Shown here: piece after piece, positions 7,700 to 15,768 of the stretch
Layout of the letters: each line of letters starts with the position of its first letter
Numbering within the stretch: position 1 is the first letter of the stretch
Assembly: GCF_900130015.1 (NCBI RefSeq)
Contig: NZ_FQXS01000039.1
Span: 1 to 35,461 of the forward strand
Direction: 5' to 3'
Length of the DNA: 35,461 bases
Source: Desulfofustis glycolicus DSM 9705
GTDB lineage: Bacteria > Desulfobacterota > Desulfobulbia > Desulfobulbales > Desulfocapsaceae
Translations under genes and position numbers: made by a program
The notes under the pieces: model-generated
The model's database searches: none
What the model saw: only the letters and a program-made list of their open reading frames with translations
Told to the model about the DNA's origin: nothing

Positions 7700-9070
7700 T
7701 CAGTCCAGAAGTGATTTGAGCATGTAGATGAGATCACTCTCTCTGGAAGGATATGGGGTCATGATACTATTCCGATAGAGCTCGGGAATTGGCGTCCCGC
7801 TCAGCATGGCCTGCCGCAGGATGGCGATCAGACCGCTCACATTATCAGACAGAATATGCGCGCCCAGGATCTTGTCTTCCCGGTCAACAAGAATCTTGTA
7901 GGCGGCGTGATGCATGCCGACTCTGCGATACGTGGGCCAATCCAGATGGCTCCCGGAGCTTTTTCGGTACTGAATTTGTTCTTCGCGCAGTGCATCCTCG
8001 GTCTTTCCGACCATGCCGAGTTGCGGATAGGTGAACAGTACCGCCGGTACGGTGTCATAATTGATGAGCGGCGACTCTTTATTGGCGTCTCTTGCGATAA
8101 TCGCTTCAGCTGCAATGTGGGCCTCAAAGTCGGCAACCCGGGACAGTTGGATCGTCGCTGCACAATCCCCGATTGCATAAATATCGGGGTTTGTGCTCAC
8201 CATGGAGCGGTTGACCTCGATCCCTCGCGGTGAATGCGCAACCCCAACAGTATCGAGGTTGAGATCAGAGATATCGGCGATGCGTCCGGCACCGTGAACG
8301 AGCATATCGGCCGTCATCGTCTCCCCCGACTCGAAGGCGACTTGATAGCCGCTCTCGCGCTCTTCAACACCGGTGATCGAGTGGTTGGTATGCACCTGTA
8401 TCCCCGCTTCCCGAGTCGCCTCGAGCAGGTAGCCCACCATCTCGGCGTCAAACGGTCCGAGCGGCCGGTCCGCCGTCTCGATAATATGGACCGAACCGGG
8501 CTCCATCCCGAGTCGCACGGCAAAATGGGCAAACTCAAAGGAGATGAAACCGCCCCCGACAAGGGCGAGTCGTCCGGGTAACGTTTTTAAATCGAGGAAC
8601 TCACTACTGCTCGCCAGATACTTACTCCCGGCAAACGGCAAGGACATCGGGATCGCCCCGGTGGCGACAACCGTGTAACGCGGTCTGATGACGGTATTGT
8701 TTACCGTAACGGTTTCGGGACCGGTAAAACGAGCCATTCCCTGTAGGAACTCAATCCCCGATTCTTTGAGATTTTTTACCGTATCCCCGGGCACTTGGTC
8801 GGTGAATTCATTTTTGGCAGCACATATCTGCTCCCAGCTTACCGAGGGCGGGACGGTGATTCCCTTGCCCTGCAGATGATGGCTGCGGGCAACGGTCTCG
8901 GCTGCCTCGTAAAACCACTTTTTTGGCTGACACCCGGAAAGTGCGCAAACACCGCCGGGACGATCGGAATGCTCGACGATCATGACGCGATAGCCGGCTT
9001 TGACAAGGTCGGCAGCACAGCTCTGACCGGCGGTTCCGGTTCCTATGATCAGGACATCTGGATGTTCCAT
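7700..9070 (-). CDS. FAD/NAD(P)-dependent oxidoreductase (pyridine nucleotide-disulfide family)
   Basis: A 456-residue flavoprotein of the glutathione-reductase/mercuric-reductase superfamily. The FAD motif is GTGTAG (10-15), the redox-active pair is C42-x4-C47 in GGVCALSGCQPKK, the NAD(P) motif is VGGGFISFE, and the second FAD motif is IYAIGDCAAT. The C-terminal dimerisation domain is present but has Tyr440 in TPYPSRES where disulfide reductases have the catalytic HP..E histidine, so it may reduce something other than a small disulfide. A strong GGGAGG precedes ATG 9070. It is the last gene of a same-strand series with DUF3995 and the dioxygenase. Substrate cannot be assigned. Confidence 0.85.
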   Translation of the reverse strand: MEHPDVLIIGTGTAGQSCAADLVKAGYRVMIVEHSDRPGGVCALSGCQPKKWFYEAAETVARSHHLQGKGITVPPSVSWEQICAAKNEFTDQVPGDTVKNLKESGIEFLQGMARFTGPETVTVNNTVIRPRYTVVATGAIPMSLPFAGSKYLASSSEFLDLKTLPGRLALVGGGFISFEFAHFAVRLGMEPGSVHIIETADRPLGPFDAEMVGYLLEATREAGIQVHTNHSITGVEERESGYQVAFESGETMTADMLVHGAGRIADISDLNLDTVGVAHSPRGIEVNRSMVSTNPDIYAIGDCAATIQLSRVADFEAHIAAEAIIARDANKESPLINYDTVPAVLFTYPQLGMVGKTEDALREEQIQYRKSSGSHLDWPTYRRVGMHHAAYKILVDREDKILGAHILSDNVSGLIAILRQAMLSGTPIPELYRNSIMTPYPSRESDLIYMLKSLLD

Positions 9071-9204
9071 GTCACTCCTCCCTTTTGTGCCTGAGGCAAA
9101 AAATGGGCGTCAGCGGACACCATCTTTTACGATTTCTGTCCGCTGGTTTTCACTTCTCAAAATAACTCCTCGCCCTCCTCTAAGAATCAAACTTGTTTCC
9201 ATTG

Positions 9205-9630
9205 TTATGCCCCGCCCACCGCCAACGCTAAGAACGCTCCGCCGGCTAACAGGCAGAAGGGCGAGAACAGCCAGGTGTCATAGACTGCGAACTTCGAGCC
9301 CTTCACACGCTTGAAGAAACCAACGTATCTGAACTCTCCCACCGCTCGCAAAACCAGCACACCTCCCACAGCGAAGCCAAAAAACTCCGCACAGGGAACA
9401 ATCACCGACGCGGAACCCGCCCCGAACCCAAGAACGAGCGCGATAAGAGCGAAGCCGGCGAACAGGAACGCAAGCGCGACGGTTCCCACCAGCCTGGGTG
9501 TAAAAAGGGGCGCCCCGTCCACCTGCGGGAGAGCGGCTGACATCCCGAATGTTCCTCCGAACGCCCAATAAAGGTGCAGTGCGGCCAGTCCGACGAACGA
9601 AACGGCAAGCATCACAGCTAGTGTTTCCAC
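9205..9630 (-). CDS. DUF3995 family membrane protein
   Basis: A 141-residue integral membrane protein with four predicted helices and the DUF3995 hallmarks ALHLYWAFGG near the N-terminus and LFTPRLVG after the first loop. I choose GTG 9630 because GGGAGGAATT lies directly before it; the frame opens 18 bases upstream at a GTG that would put the ribosome site inside the gene. No function is known for the family. It sits 78 bases downstream of the dioxygenase and 134 upstream of the oxidoreductase, so co-transcription is possible. Confidence 0.75.
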   Translation of the reverse strand: METLAVMLAVSFVGLAALHLYWAFGGTFGMSAALPQVDGAPLFTPRLVGTVALAFLFAGFALIALVLGFGAGSASVIVPCAEFFGFAVGGVLVLRAVGEFRYVGFFKRVKGSKFAVYDTWLFSPFCLLAGGAFLALAVGGA

Positions 9631-9708
9631 AATTCCTCCCTGAGACACAACGCCCGCAATCAGGCGTGCGCGTTTACGTGTCAGTTGTATAGCTTGTTGG
9701 TAGTACGC

Positions 9709-10506
9709 TCACCATAGGTACATGCTCGATCTTTTGTTCAGTATTTCAAGTTCAAAAGATTTCGCGCATACCGCTTGCGCCGCCCCACAACAAACATGGA
9801 GGGGAAGCAGATGCTCCTCTCGGGGATGACAGTAGCGCGCCCCCGGGGCATCGGACCACCGGTAGAGCATTTGCATTCTTTCGTTTTCTGAATAGTCCGG
9901 ATTGCAGCAGGTGTCCTGCAGCCAGCTGTCAAAAACATGATTCAACTCCCGGGATTCAGGAGAGGCCGGCTGGAAAAATGCCCTCATGTTGTGAAAGGAG
10001 AAACCGGATCCTATGAGCAAAACGTTGTCGTGACGCAAGGAGCCAAGGGCACGGCCTATCTCGTAATGCTCGCGCGGATCGAGCGAGCCGACCAGAGATA
10101 CCTGAACACACGGGATATCGGCCTGCGGATACATGATTTTAAGAGGAACGAAAAGACCATGATCGAACCCTCTTTGTTCATCAAGCTCGGAGCGGATTGA
10201 GGAATCGCTCAGCAGATTGTGGATCTTTCGAGCCAAGGCTGGCTCCCCGGGACACGGGTAGCGGATATCGTAGGCTTCTGCAGGAAATCCGGAATAGTCA
10301 TAAATCAACGACGGCCTCGCCCCTGAGGTAATCGTCGGAACACGCTGTTCCCAATGGGCACTTACGACAACGAGAGCATCCGGGTGCGGAATCATGGAGG
10401 CGATCTGCTCCAGACACGAGACCATTTCCCGGTGCCCCGGATCGTCGAGAAGCGGCAGAGGACCACCGCCATGGGAGAGAAAGACCGCTTTATAACTATT
10501 CATCAT
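9709..10506 (-). CDS. DODA-type class III extradiol ring-cleavage dioxygenase
   Basis: A 265-residue enzyme of the 4,5-DOPA-dioxygenase/YgiD type, which opens catechol rings with a single bound metal (Zn or Fe) and O2. Metal and catalytic histidines are visible: H12 in LSHGGGP, H51 in VSAHWE, H116 in FDHGLFVPL and H232 in REEHLLPLHV. ATG 10506 has GGAG seven bases upstream. It follows the RidA gene after 96 bases containing two hairpins. An O2-dependent enzyme in an apparently anaerobic genome is notable; detoxification or quinone repair are possible roles. Substrate unknown. Confidence 0.85.
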   Translation of the reverse strand: MMNSYKAVFLSHGGGPLPLLDDPGHREMVSCLEQIASMIPHPDALVVVSAHWEQRVPTITSGARPSLIYDYSGFPAEAYDIRYPCPGEPALARKIHNLLSDSSIRSELDEQRGFDHGLFVPLKIMYPQADIPCVQVSLVGSLDPREHYEIGRALGSLRHDNVLLIGSGFSFHNMRAFFQPASPESRELNHVFDSWLQDTCCNPDYSENERMQMLYRWSDAPGARYCHPREEHLLPLHVCCGAAQAVCAKSFELEILNKRSSMYLW

Positions 10507-10562
10507 GAGTCGACTCCACGATTCTGTTGATACCGTAATGGACGAGGAAAGTCATCGCCTCC

Positions 10563-10601
10563 GTCGCCCGACGGCGACTCCTCTGCCGAGGCATATCGGC
10601 A
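10563..10601. repeat. Two tandem hairpins between RidA and dioxygenase genes
   Basis: GTCGCC-cgac-GGCGAC (10563-10578) is followed by TGCCGA-ggcata-TCGGCA (10584-10601), ending one base before the RidA stop. Neither has a T-run, so they look like an intercistronic stabilising or attenuating structure rather than a classical terminator. Confidence 0.5.
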
Positions 10602-10602
10602 G

Positions 10603-11049
10603 TTAGTCCCTGCTCACCTGCGAAGCGACGCTGCCGATCAACGTTATCTCCACGGGCGCATTCGCCGGGAGTGACGCGACACCCACTGCGGCGCGACTTC
10701 CGATACTGCCAGGTCCCAGGTGTTCGATCAGGGTCTCGGATGCATAATCCGCAATTTTGGAGTGTGCCGTAAACTCCGGCTCCGCATTGATAAAAACGGT
10801 GAGCCGCAGGATGACCGACAGTTTCTCGCCGTCTTGCAGGCACGCCCGGGCGGCAAGCAACGCATTGAACGTGGCCAGGCAGACGGCATCCCGGTGGGAT
10901 TCCGGGGGATCACTGGCGCTGATCCTACCGGAATATAACAGTTTGCCGGTTTTTCGGGGCGTCATGCCCGACGTATAAATCAGGTCTGCGTGGCGTGCCG
11001 CAGGCACATACGTACCCTGTGGAATCGGCTGGTCACTGTTCTGGATCAT
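10603..11049 (-). CDS. RidA/YjgF/Rid family protein
   Basis: A 148-residue Rid-family protein. RidA hydrolyses reactive enamine/imine intermediates made by PLP enzymes; other Rid members deaminate 2-aminomuconate-type compounds. The family arginine is present in GSIGSRAAVGVASLP, with the closing strand APVEITLIGSV. Its ATG overlaps the aminotransferase stop by four bases (ATGA), so the two are translationally coupled, which fits a partner acting on the aminotransferase product. Whether it is a true imine deaminase depends on the arginine acting as in RidA; I infer that it does. Confidence 0.85.
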   Translation of the reverse strand: MIQNSDQPIPQGTYVPAARHADLIYTSGMTPRKTGKLLYSGRISASDPPESHRDAVCLATFNALLAARACLQDGEKLSVILRLTVFINAEPEFTAHSKIADYASETLIEHLGPGSIGSRAAVGVASLPANAPVEITLIGSVASQVSRD

Positions 11050-12260
11050 GTCCGGTAGACCTCCACCATGCTCACGACCCGCTTTACGGCCGCGGCCGCC
11101 GCTGCGTGGTCTTGGGAAAAGTTGAGCCGGATGCTGTCATGTGAACCGGGGCCGAATTCCGCTCCCGGCGTTACCGTCACGCCTGCCTGGTGGCGAAGCA
11201 GTCTGACAAAGGTATGCGGGTCGACAGCAAGCGGCGGCAGTTGCGGGAAAAGGTAGCTCCCGGCTTGCGGGGTTGCTGTCGGGAGGTCGGCGGCCCGGAA
11301 AATTCCCAGCAGCTCATCTCGTATCGCTTCGTGTTCTCGAACACGTTGTTCCATCCACCCTGACGGTTCGAGGAACCACGTATCAAGAGCCGCTTGATTG
11401 TATCCCGCCGCCCGCAGGGAAACAATCGCTTGAAGACGCTCCATCCGATCAATCAATCCGGCTGTACCGAATGCGACTCCAAGACGGAACCCACTGAGGG
11501 ACTCGGTCTTCGATGGACCCATGATCGTGATGAGATTTTCCGGCAATGTGTCACCGGCGCGAAGGTGCGTATACACCTCACCGCTGTAGAGCAGCCGAGA
11601 GTAGAGTTGATCCACGATCAACGTGACACCATGTGCCGCCGCGAGCGCTGAAATTGTCGATATGGCGCCGGGTGAATAGACCAGACCGGTTGGGTTGTTC
11701 GGGGTAGAAAAGACAAAGACACCCGTACCGCTTTTAAAAGCGGTTTCAATTCGATCGAGATCCGGACCGTTTTCAGACGGGGCCCCCTGGTAGTGCAGAG
11801 GGATGGACACAATTTCGCCGCCGAAAAACTTGACCAGTTTGCGGTTGGCAAAATAGTCTGGTTCGACCACGGCAACTTTCGTCCCCGACGCGACAGTCGC
11901 ACCGAGCGCCAAAAACAGCGCGCCTTGCGTTCCCGGTGTTATGATCAACTCGGTGCCGGCTGAAATCGGTCGACCGGTAAACGCGCCAAGACGTTCCACC
12001 AAGCCCTCGCGGATACGAGCCGAACCGCGATACTCGGTGTACGCCTGCTGCCCGCCTCTCTCAAAGCCATCCTGCCAGGCCTCAAACGATCCCGGTGTCG
12101 GTGGAAAGGCATCCACGTCACCATGCGAGAAATCGACCGGAATTCCTTCATATCTTTCGCCGCGCATAACGGCATTGAGATCGCCAACCTCCTGTCGAAC
12201 CTCCTGGCCGGGGGCGTTTTCCGTCTCAAGCGCTCTAAATTTTTCTTCAAGTGTCATCAT
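11046..12260 (-). CDS. Class I/II PLP-dependent aminotransferase
   Basis: A 404-residue fold-type I aminotransferase. Visible signatures are STPNNPTG (PLP-ring Asn and loop), VDQLYSRLL (Asp to the PLP nitrogen), GPSKTESLSGFRLG (Schiff-base lysine) and IRLNFS (carboxylate-binding Arg). I start at ATG 12260, six bases after GGAG; the frame opens four codons earlier at TTG. It overlaps the RidA gene by four bases. The acceptor and donor cannot be read from sequence; hydrophobic or aromatic amino acids are typical of close subgroups. Confidence 0.88.
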   Translation of the reverse strand: MMTLEEKFRALETENAPGQEVRQEVGDLNAVMRGERYEGIPVDFSHGDVDAFPPTPGSFEAWQDGFERGGQQAYTEYRGSARIREGLVERLGAFTGRPISAGTELIITPGTQGALFLALGATVASGTKVAVVEPDYFANRKLVKFFGGEIVSIPLHYQGAPSENGPDLDRIETAFKSGTGVFVFSTPNNPTGLVYSPGAISTISALAAAHGVTLIVDQLYSRLLYSGEVYTHLRAGDTLPENLITIMGPSKTESLSGFRLGVAFGTAGLIDRMERLQAIVSLRAAGYNQAALDTWFLEPSGWMEQRVREHEAIRDELLGIFRAADLPTATPQAGSYLFPQLPPLAVDPHTFVRLLRHQAGVTVTPGAEFGPGSHDSIRLNFSQDHAAAAAAVKRVVSMVEVYRT

Positions 12261-12305
12261 CACATTCTCCAATCATTAAACCGCATAAAGAGAGTATCAA
12301 GAGGG

Positions 12306-13055
12306 TCAGGTTGCCATATGACCAGGTTCGGAAAAGCCTTTGTTGTAGATCACCGGCATCCGCTCCTTCCAGGTTCGCCACGTGTCGTCCCGGGTAATCA
12401 ACTCGGCCATGAAGTGCGCGACATTGACGCGGCTGGTCTTGCCGGCATTGAAAAGAGCGCTGCGTGTCGGCGATGGGTGGACCTCGTAGTCGGTGGCCCG
12501 ATCTTCATCGACGAGCGTATCCGGCCGGACAACGGCCCACTCGATGAATTCGCCGTTGACGCTGCCGCTGGTCCGCAGGTATTCGGCAGCCTGTTCGTTG
12601 TCCCGGTGCGGCGGTACCAGCAGACGAATGAGGCCGATCGCGAAGCGCTGGCCGAGCGAGAGCGGTTCGTCAAGATCACGGTTGCTGTTACCGGCGGTAT
12701 TCATCAGCACGAACTTGACATGGTCGCGTGGCCGGCACGTCCGGATCGCCTCGCACAGCCGGCGGGTCGCATCAGTCACCAGCATCCGCGGGGACCCGTA
12801 CATGCCCTTGAAGGTGAGGTTGTGCCCCAGACATGAGACAATCGCCCGGCACCCACTGACGTACTCGGCCAGCTCATCAGGATCGATTTCGAGGATGGGT
12901 GCCTGGACAACAGAAAGCGACTCCTGGTTTATCAGACTGTCGGGCAAACTACCGGGCGACCGGACGACCGCTGTAACCGACTCGCCGCGACGCAGTAGTT
13001 CCGCCACGAGCAGCCGCCCGGTTGCCCCACTGGCACCAACCACCAAAACCGTCAT
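12306..13055 (-). CDS. NAD(P)-binding SDR-like (NmrA/atypical SDR) protein
   Basis: A 249-residue Rossmann-fold protein with the atypical SDR dinucleotide motif GASGATG at residues 7-13 and a following VAELLRRGESVTAVVRS strand, a hallmark of NAD(P)H-binding NmrA-like or flavin-reductase-like proteins. No YxxxK catalytic pair is obvious, so it may be a sensor, an isomerase or a reductase. GAGAGG precedes ATG 13055. The gene ends 45 bases before the aminotransferase, so they are likely in one transcript. Confidence 0.8.
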   Translation of the reverse strand: MTVLVVGASGATGRLLVAELLRRGESVTAVVRSPGSLPDSLINQESLSVVQAPILEIDPDELAEYVSGCRAIVSCLGHNLTFKGMYGSPRMLVTDATRRLCEAIRTCRPRDHVKFVLMNTAGNSNRDLDEPLSLGQRFAIGLIRLLVPPHRDNEQAAEYLRTSGSVNGEFIEWAVVRPDTLVDEDRATDYEVHPSPTRSALFNAGKTSRVNVAHFMAELITRDDTWRTWKERMPVIYNKGFSEPGHMAT

Positions 13056-13184
13056 GACGTGCCTCTCTCTTCAGGGTGCCGCCGGTCCATCTCAGCCGCC
13101 GGCAACGCGGATGCGGCTTTCACCTGAATACCGGCACATCTCTCGTCCGGTTGGCCGGCCTGCCGGTTTGCCGCATCGCCCATG

Positions 13185-13625
13185 TTATGAGTTGAGCATG
13201 CAGGGACGGTCGGCTTCCTCGCTTTCGTAGTAACGGACTTCAATGACGTTTTCATCGGGGTCGCGAAAATAGATGGACACTCCCGTACCGTGAGCGCCCC
13301 AGCGTTTGACCGGTCCATCATCGATGGGAATGTTGTTTTCCTTCAGTTTTTCCTGGAGCGCCTGCCAGTTCGATTCGCTTGTTGAAAGACAGAAATGATT
13401 GAGGTTCGGGCGGCACACCTGTTCCGGGCTCGTCTTCTCCCAGAGCCTTTTTGGAAAAATATCGACGATGGTGTCCTGGGTTATCCGAACAGAGGGAAAC
13501 GGCACCTGGTGATTGTCGAACTCCGCGACCCGTTCGCCTGCCAACCCGAGAATGTCCGTGTAAAAATGGAGTGAGCGGGCGATATCTGCCGTGTTAATAA
13601 CAATATGATCCATTTTGAAGTTCAT
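13185..13625 (-). CDS. VOC (glyoxalase/bleomycin resistance/dioxygenase) superfamily protein
   Basis: A 146-residue metal-site protein of the vicinal-oxygen-chelate fold, two beta-alpha-beta-beta-beta modules. The pattern MDHIVINTADIARSLHFYTD opens module one, NHFCLSTS opens module two, and YFRDPDENVIEVRYY closes it with the metal-ligand Glu; H7 and the later His are the other likely ligands. ATG 13625 has GGAG nine bases upstream; ATG 13613 is a possible alternative. Function could be lyase, dioxygenase or resistance protein; family alone does not decide. Confidence 0.85.
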   Translation of the reverse strand: MNFKMDHIVINTADIARSLHFYTDILGLAGERVAEFDNHQVPFPSVRITQDTIVDIFPKRLWEKTSPEQVCRPNLNHFCLSTSESNWQALQEKLKENNIPIDDGPVKRWGAHGTGVSIYFRDPDENVIEVRYYESEEADRPCMLNS

Positions 13626-13739
13626 GATTGACGCTCCGCATTGGGGAAGTTCAAGCCAACACCGTGTACCCGGGCAATTACCGGAAGGACGGGCGACACA
13701 GCGCGCGCAAGACCGGCGAACATACAGATACCTGCCATG

Positions 13740-14168
13740 CTATATCTCTTCCAGGAGTGAAGCAGCATCGGTGATGAATTTCGGGCAAACCGTTCGAAAC
13801 AAGTTTTTCTCCTTCGCCATCTCCATGCCCTCGAATGTACTGATATCAACAGCGAGGAGCTCCTTGCAGTCTATTGAACCATTGATTTCATAAAATCGTT
13901 TGGTAAAAGTCGCTACTGCTTCATACACTTTTTGACGTCCTTCGGGTGTTTCGGGCTGCCGGCCGCTATATCTGAGACCGAGCACCATGATCGCTCCCGT
14001 AACGGCCCCACAGGCCTTTCCCATACGCATGCCACCGGCGAAACCCGCAGAAACAGACAAGGCAATCTCCGGATCAATATCGAAATCCTTGCAATATTCT
14101 GAAAAAATCGCTTGAGAACAGGCATAATTGTCAAGAAATTTGGCATGCGCTTTCGCTATGTGATTCAT
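13740..14168 (-). CDS. C_GCAxxG_C_C family redox protein
   Basis: A 142-residue putative redox-active protein of the C_GCAxxG_C_C family, common in anaerobes. The pattern is recognisable: cysteines at 17 and 26, the KACGAVTGA core with C53, then later cysteines in SIDCKELL and VCPKFI. Here the core reads CGAVTG. The helical, cysteine-spaced architecture suggests metal or disulfide chemistry, but no activity is established. GGGGAAG precedes ATG 14168. It is the first gene of the minus-strand series running to 7.7 kb and has a long structured leader upstream. Confidence 0.85.
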   Translation of the reverse strand: MNHIAKAHAKFLDNYACSQAIFSEYCKDFDIDPEIALSVSAGFAGGMRMGKACGAVTGAIMVLGLRYSGRQPETPEGRQKVYEAVATFTKRFYEINGSIDCKELLAVDISTFEGMEMAKEKNLFRTVCPKFITDAASLLEEI

Positions 14169-14228
14169 GCTTCCCCTTTTTTATAAGAAGCTCGTAAGAT
14201 GTTAGTACGAGGATAAAATTATCTTGCG

Positions 14229-14300
14229 CAACGATGAGATTGGGCGCAATGGCACTTTCCCAAAGTCCCATTGCGTCTTGCTGCGTATCGGATCTCGTTG
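14229..14300. repeat. Nested inverted repeat, 72 bases
   Basis: Outer arms CAACG-at-GAGAT (14229-14240) and ATCTCGTTG (14292-14300) enclose an inner hairpin: CGCAATGG, c, ACTTT, ccc, AAAGT, c, CCATTGCG (14245-14275). The inner stem is nearly perfect. It lies upstream of the C_GCAxxG gene and downstream of the molybdoenzyme gene, both minus-strand. There is no T-run. It could be a structured leader, a repeat unit or a recombination site; the AAC...GTT ends resemble attC ends. Confidence 0.55.
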
Positions 14301-14385
14301 ACAGCTATGCAGCACTATCGCCAACCCCGCTGCCCCATTTACTTTAAATCGGCTAATCCATTTTGGACCCTGTCGTCGGAGGCGC

Positions 14386-14415
14386 AGCAAACGGCTCGAA
14401 TTCGAGCCGTTTGCT
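14386..14415. repeat. 30-bp perfect palindrome
   Basis: AGCAAACGGCTCGAA is followed directly by its exact reverse complement TTCGAGCCGTTTGCT with no spacer, centred on GAATTC. It sits 43 bases after the molybdoenzyme stop in minus-strand order. A protein-binding site, a cruciform-forming end-of-transcript element or a REP-type repeat are all possible; no T-run follows. Confidence 0.75.
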
Positions 14416-14457
14416 CAATCCAGCGGCCCCCAAAATCTCTCTCGATATCATCCACAC

Positions 14458-15501
14458 TCAGACGATTGTAATGGTAACACCATGTTCCCGGGAGCCATTA
14501 TTACCATACCCCAAGACATTCCAGCTGGCTGTCAGTGGTTGGACAGTGCCGCGCTCGTCCGTGGCCCGGGCCATAATCGTATATTCTCCCGGTTTCGCAG
14601 CCTGCCAGGGATATTCCCATCTCCGCCAGGCATACCGTTCATGCGGACCGACAAATAGGGCGTCATTCCAGCTGGCACCGTTATCGACACTCACCTCGAC
14701 CCGCGTCACTTCTCCCTCACCGGCGAACGCCGCGCCGCGAATCACGACCGTGCCGGCGGGAAGCGTATCGCCCAGCTCGGGTGAAGTGATAATCGATTTG
14801 AGCGACAGAGCGGTAACGACTTCTCCTGATTGCGGCTCTTCCCCCTTTTGAAATACTCGATAAACCTTGTCCATGAAAAAGCCCGTTGCCGGTCGATCGA
14901 GCAGGGTAATTGTGCCGAGCCATTTGACGCAGTTGGCGCCCGTCCACCCCAGGGCCAAGGCCCGCAGCGGGTAGCCGTGTTCGAGCGGCAGCGGTTCGCC
15001 ATTCATCTCATAGGCAAGGATGGTCGAATCCATAGCTTTTTCCAGCGGGATACTGCGGATAAACTTGGTGGGGCTTTTCGAATCGGGGTTATCCATCCCC
15101 TCGAAACTGACATGTCTCGCTTCGGGGAGAACGCCGGCCCGAGCCAACACGTCTCTCAGATAAATCCCACCCCAGACGGCATTACCCACTCCGCCTATGG
15201 TCCACGGGTTTCCCGAAGCCTTCTGCTGGAGCAAAGAACGGCCGTTGCCGGAACACTCCATGGTGTTTGCCACCTCGATTTTGGGAATGGCAAGAATATC
15301 GTCGAAACTCAGTTCAAGGTTTTTTTCCACCAACCCCGTAATCGACAGTTGCCACGTTTCAAGGGCGACCGGGTCGGTCATGATCACTTCCTGGTTGCGT
15401 TTAAAAAATGCCGCATTGCTGGTAATCCAGGATTGCAGATTGGCCACCGGAGTTTCCGCATTGAGCGGTTTTGGCGACATGATTCGCATGTTGACTTTCA
15501 T
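14458..15501 (-). CDS. Molybdopterin-dependent oxidoreductase, sulfite oxidase family
   Basis: A 347-residue enzyme of the sulfite-oxidase fold. The molybdenum-ligand cysteine is C83 in NTMECSGNGRS, within the Mo-cofactor domain (about 40-220; LEHGYPLRALALGWTGANCVKWL), and the C-terminal Ig-like dimerisation domain is present (about 230-340; VEVSVDNGASWNDA). No Tat signal or haem domain is seen, so it may act in the cytoplasm or be exported with a partner. GGAG stands eight bases before ATG 15501. Sulfite oxidation would be the default guess, but many relatives act on other oxo-compounds. Confidence 0.88.
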   Translation of the reverse strand: MKVNMRIMSPKPLNAETPVANLQSWITSNAAFFKRNQEVIMTDPVALETWQLSITGLVEKNLELSFDDILAIPKIEVANTMECSGNGRSLLQQKASGNPWTIGGVGNAVWGGIYLRDVLARAGVLPEARHVSFEGMDNPDSKSPTKFIRSIPLEKAMDSTILAYEMNGEPLPLEHGYPLRALALGWTGANCVKWLGTITLLDRPATGFFMDKVYRVFQKGEEPQSGEVVTALSLKSIITSPELGDTLPAGTVVIRGAAFAGEGEVTRVEVSVDNGASWNDALFVGPHERYAWRRWEYPWQAAKPGEYTIMARATDERGTVQPLTASWNVLGYGNNGSREHGVTITIV

Positions 15502-15768
15502 GGTGCACGCTCCATTTGTTTAACAAAACCACCTTCTCCAGCCCGGTCACTATAAACCGAACCGTCCGGCAGTGTGCTTTTTCTTTTCCGGATGCAGCCT
15601 CTCTCCCGGAAACTGCGTCTGGTACTGCAGCTCAGCACGAAGTGCAGCGATACGTGTGCATAGCCGTCTTGAATTGTACCCGTTGCCAACGTGCCGGGTC
15701 ACCAACAGGGGCAGATATAGCCATATGACATTTTTTTCAAATACAATACATACTGTTTTTTTGTTGTG
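15502..15768. other. Intergenic region upstream of molybdoenzyme gene
   Basis: About 267 bases between the start of the molybdoenzyme gene and the end of the thioredoxin-domain gene, both minus-strand. I see no credible ORF, RNA gene or strong terminator; the promoter of the molybdoenzyme gene is expected here. Confidence 0.3.

Noticed and set aside
12123-13230. Overlapping plus-strand ORFs over the NAD(P)-binding gene
   Set aside because: The minus-strand gene has GASGATG and a ribosome site; the plus frames have none and are composition artefacts.
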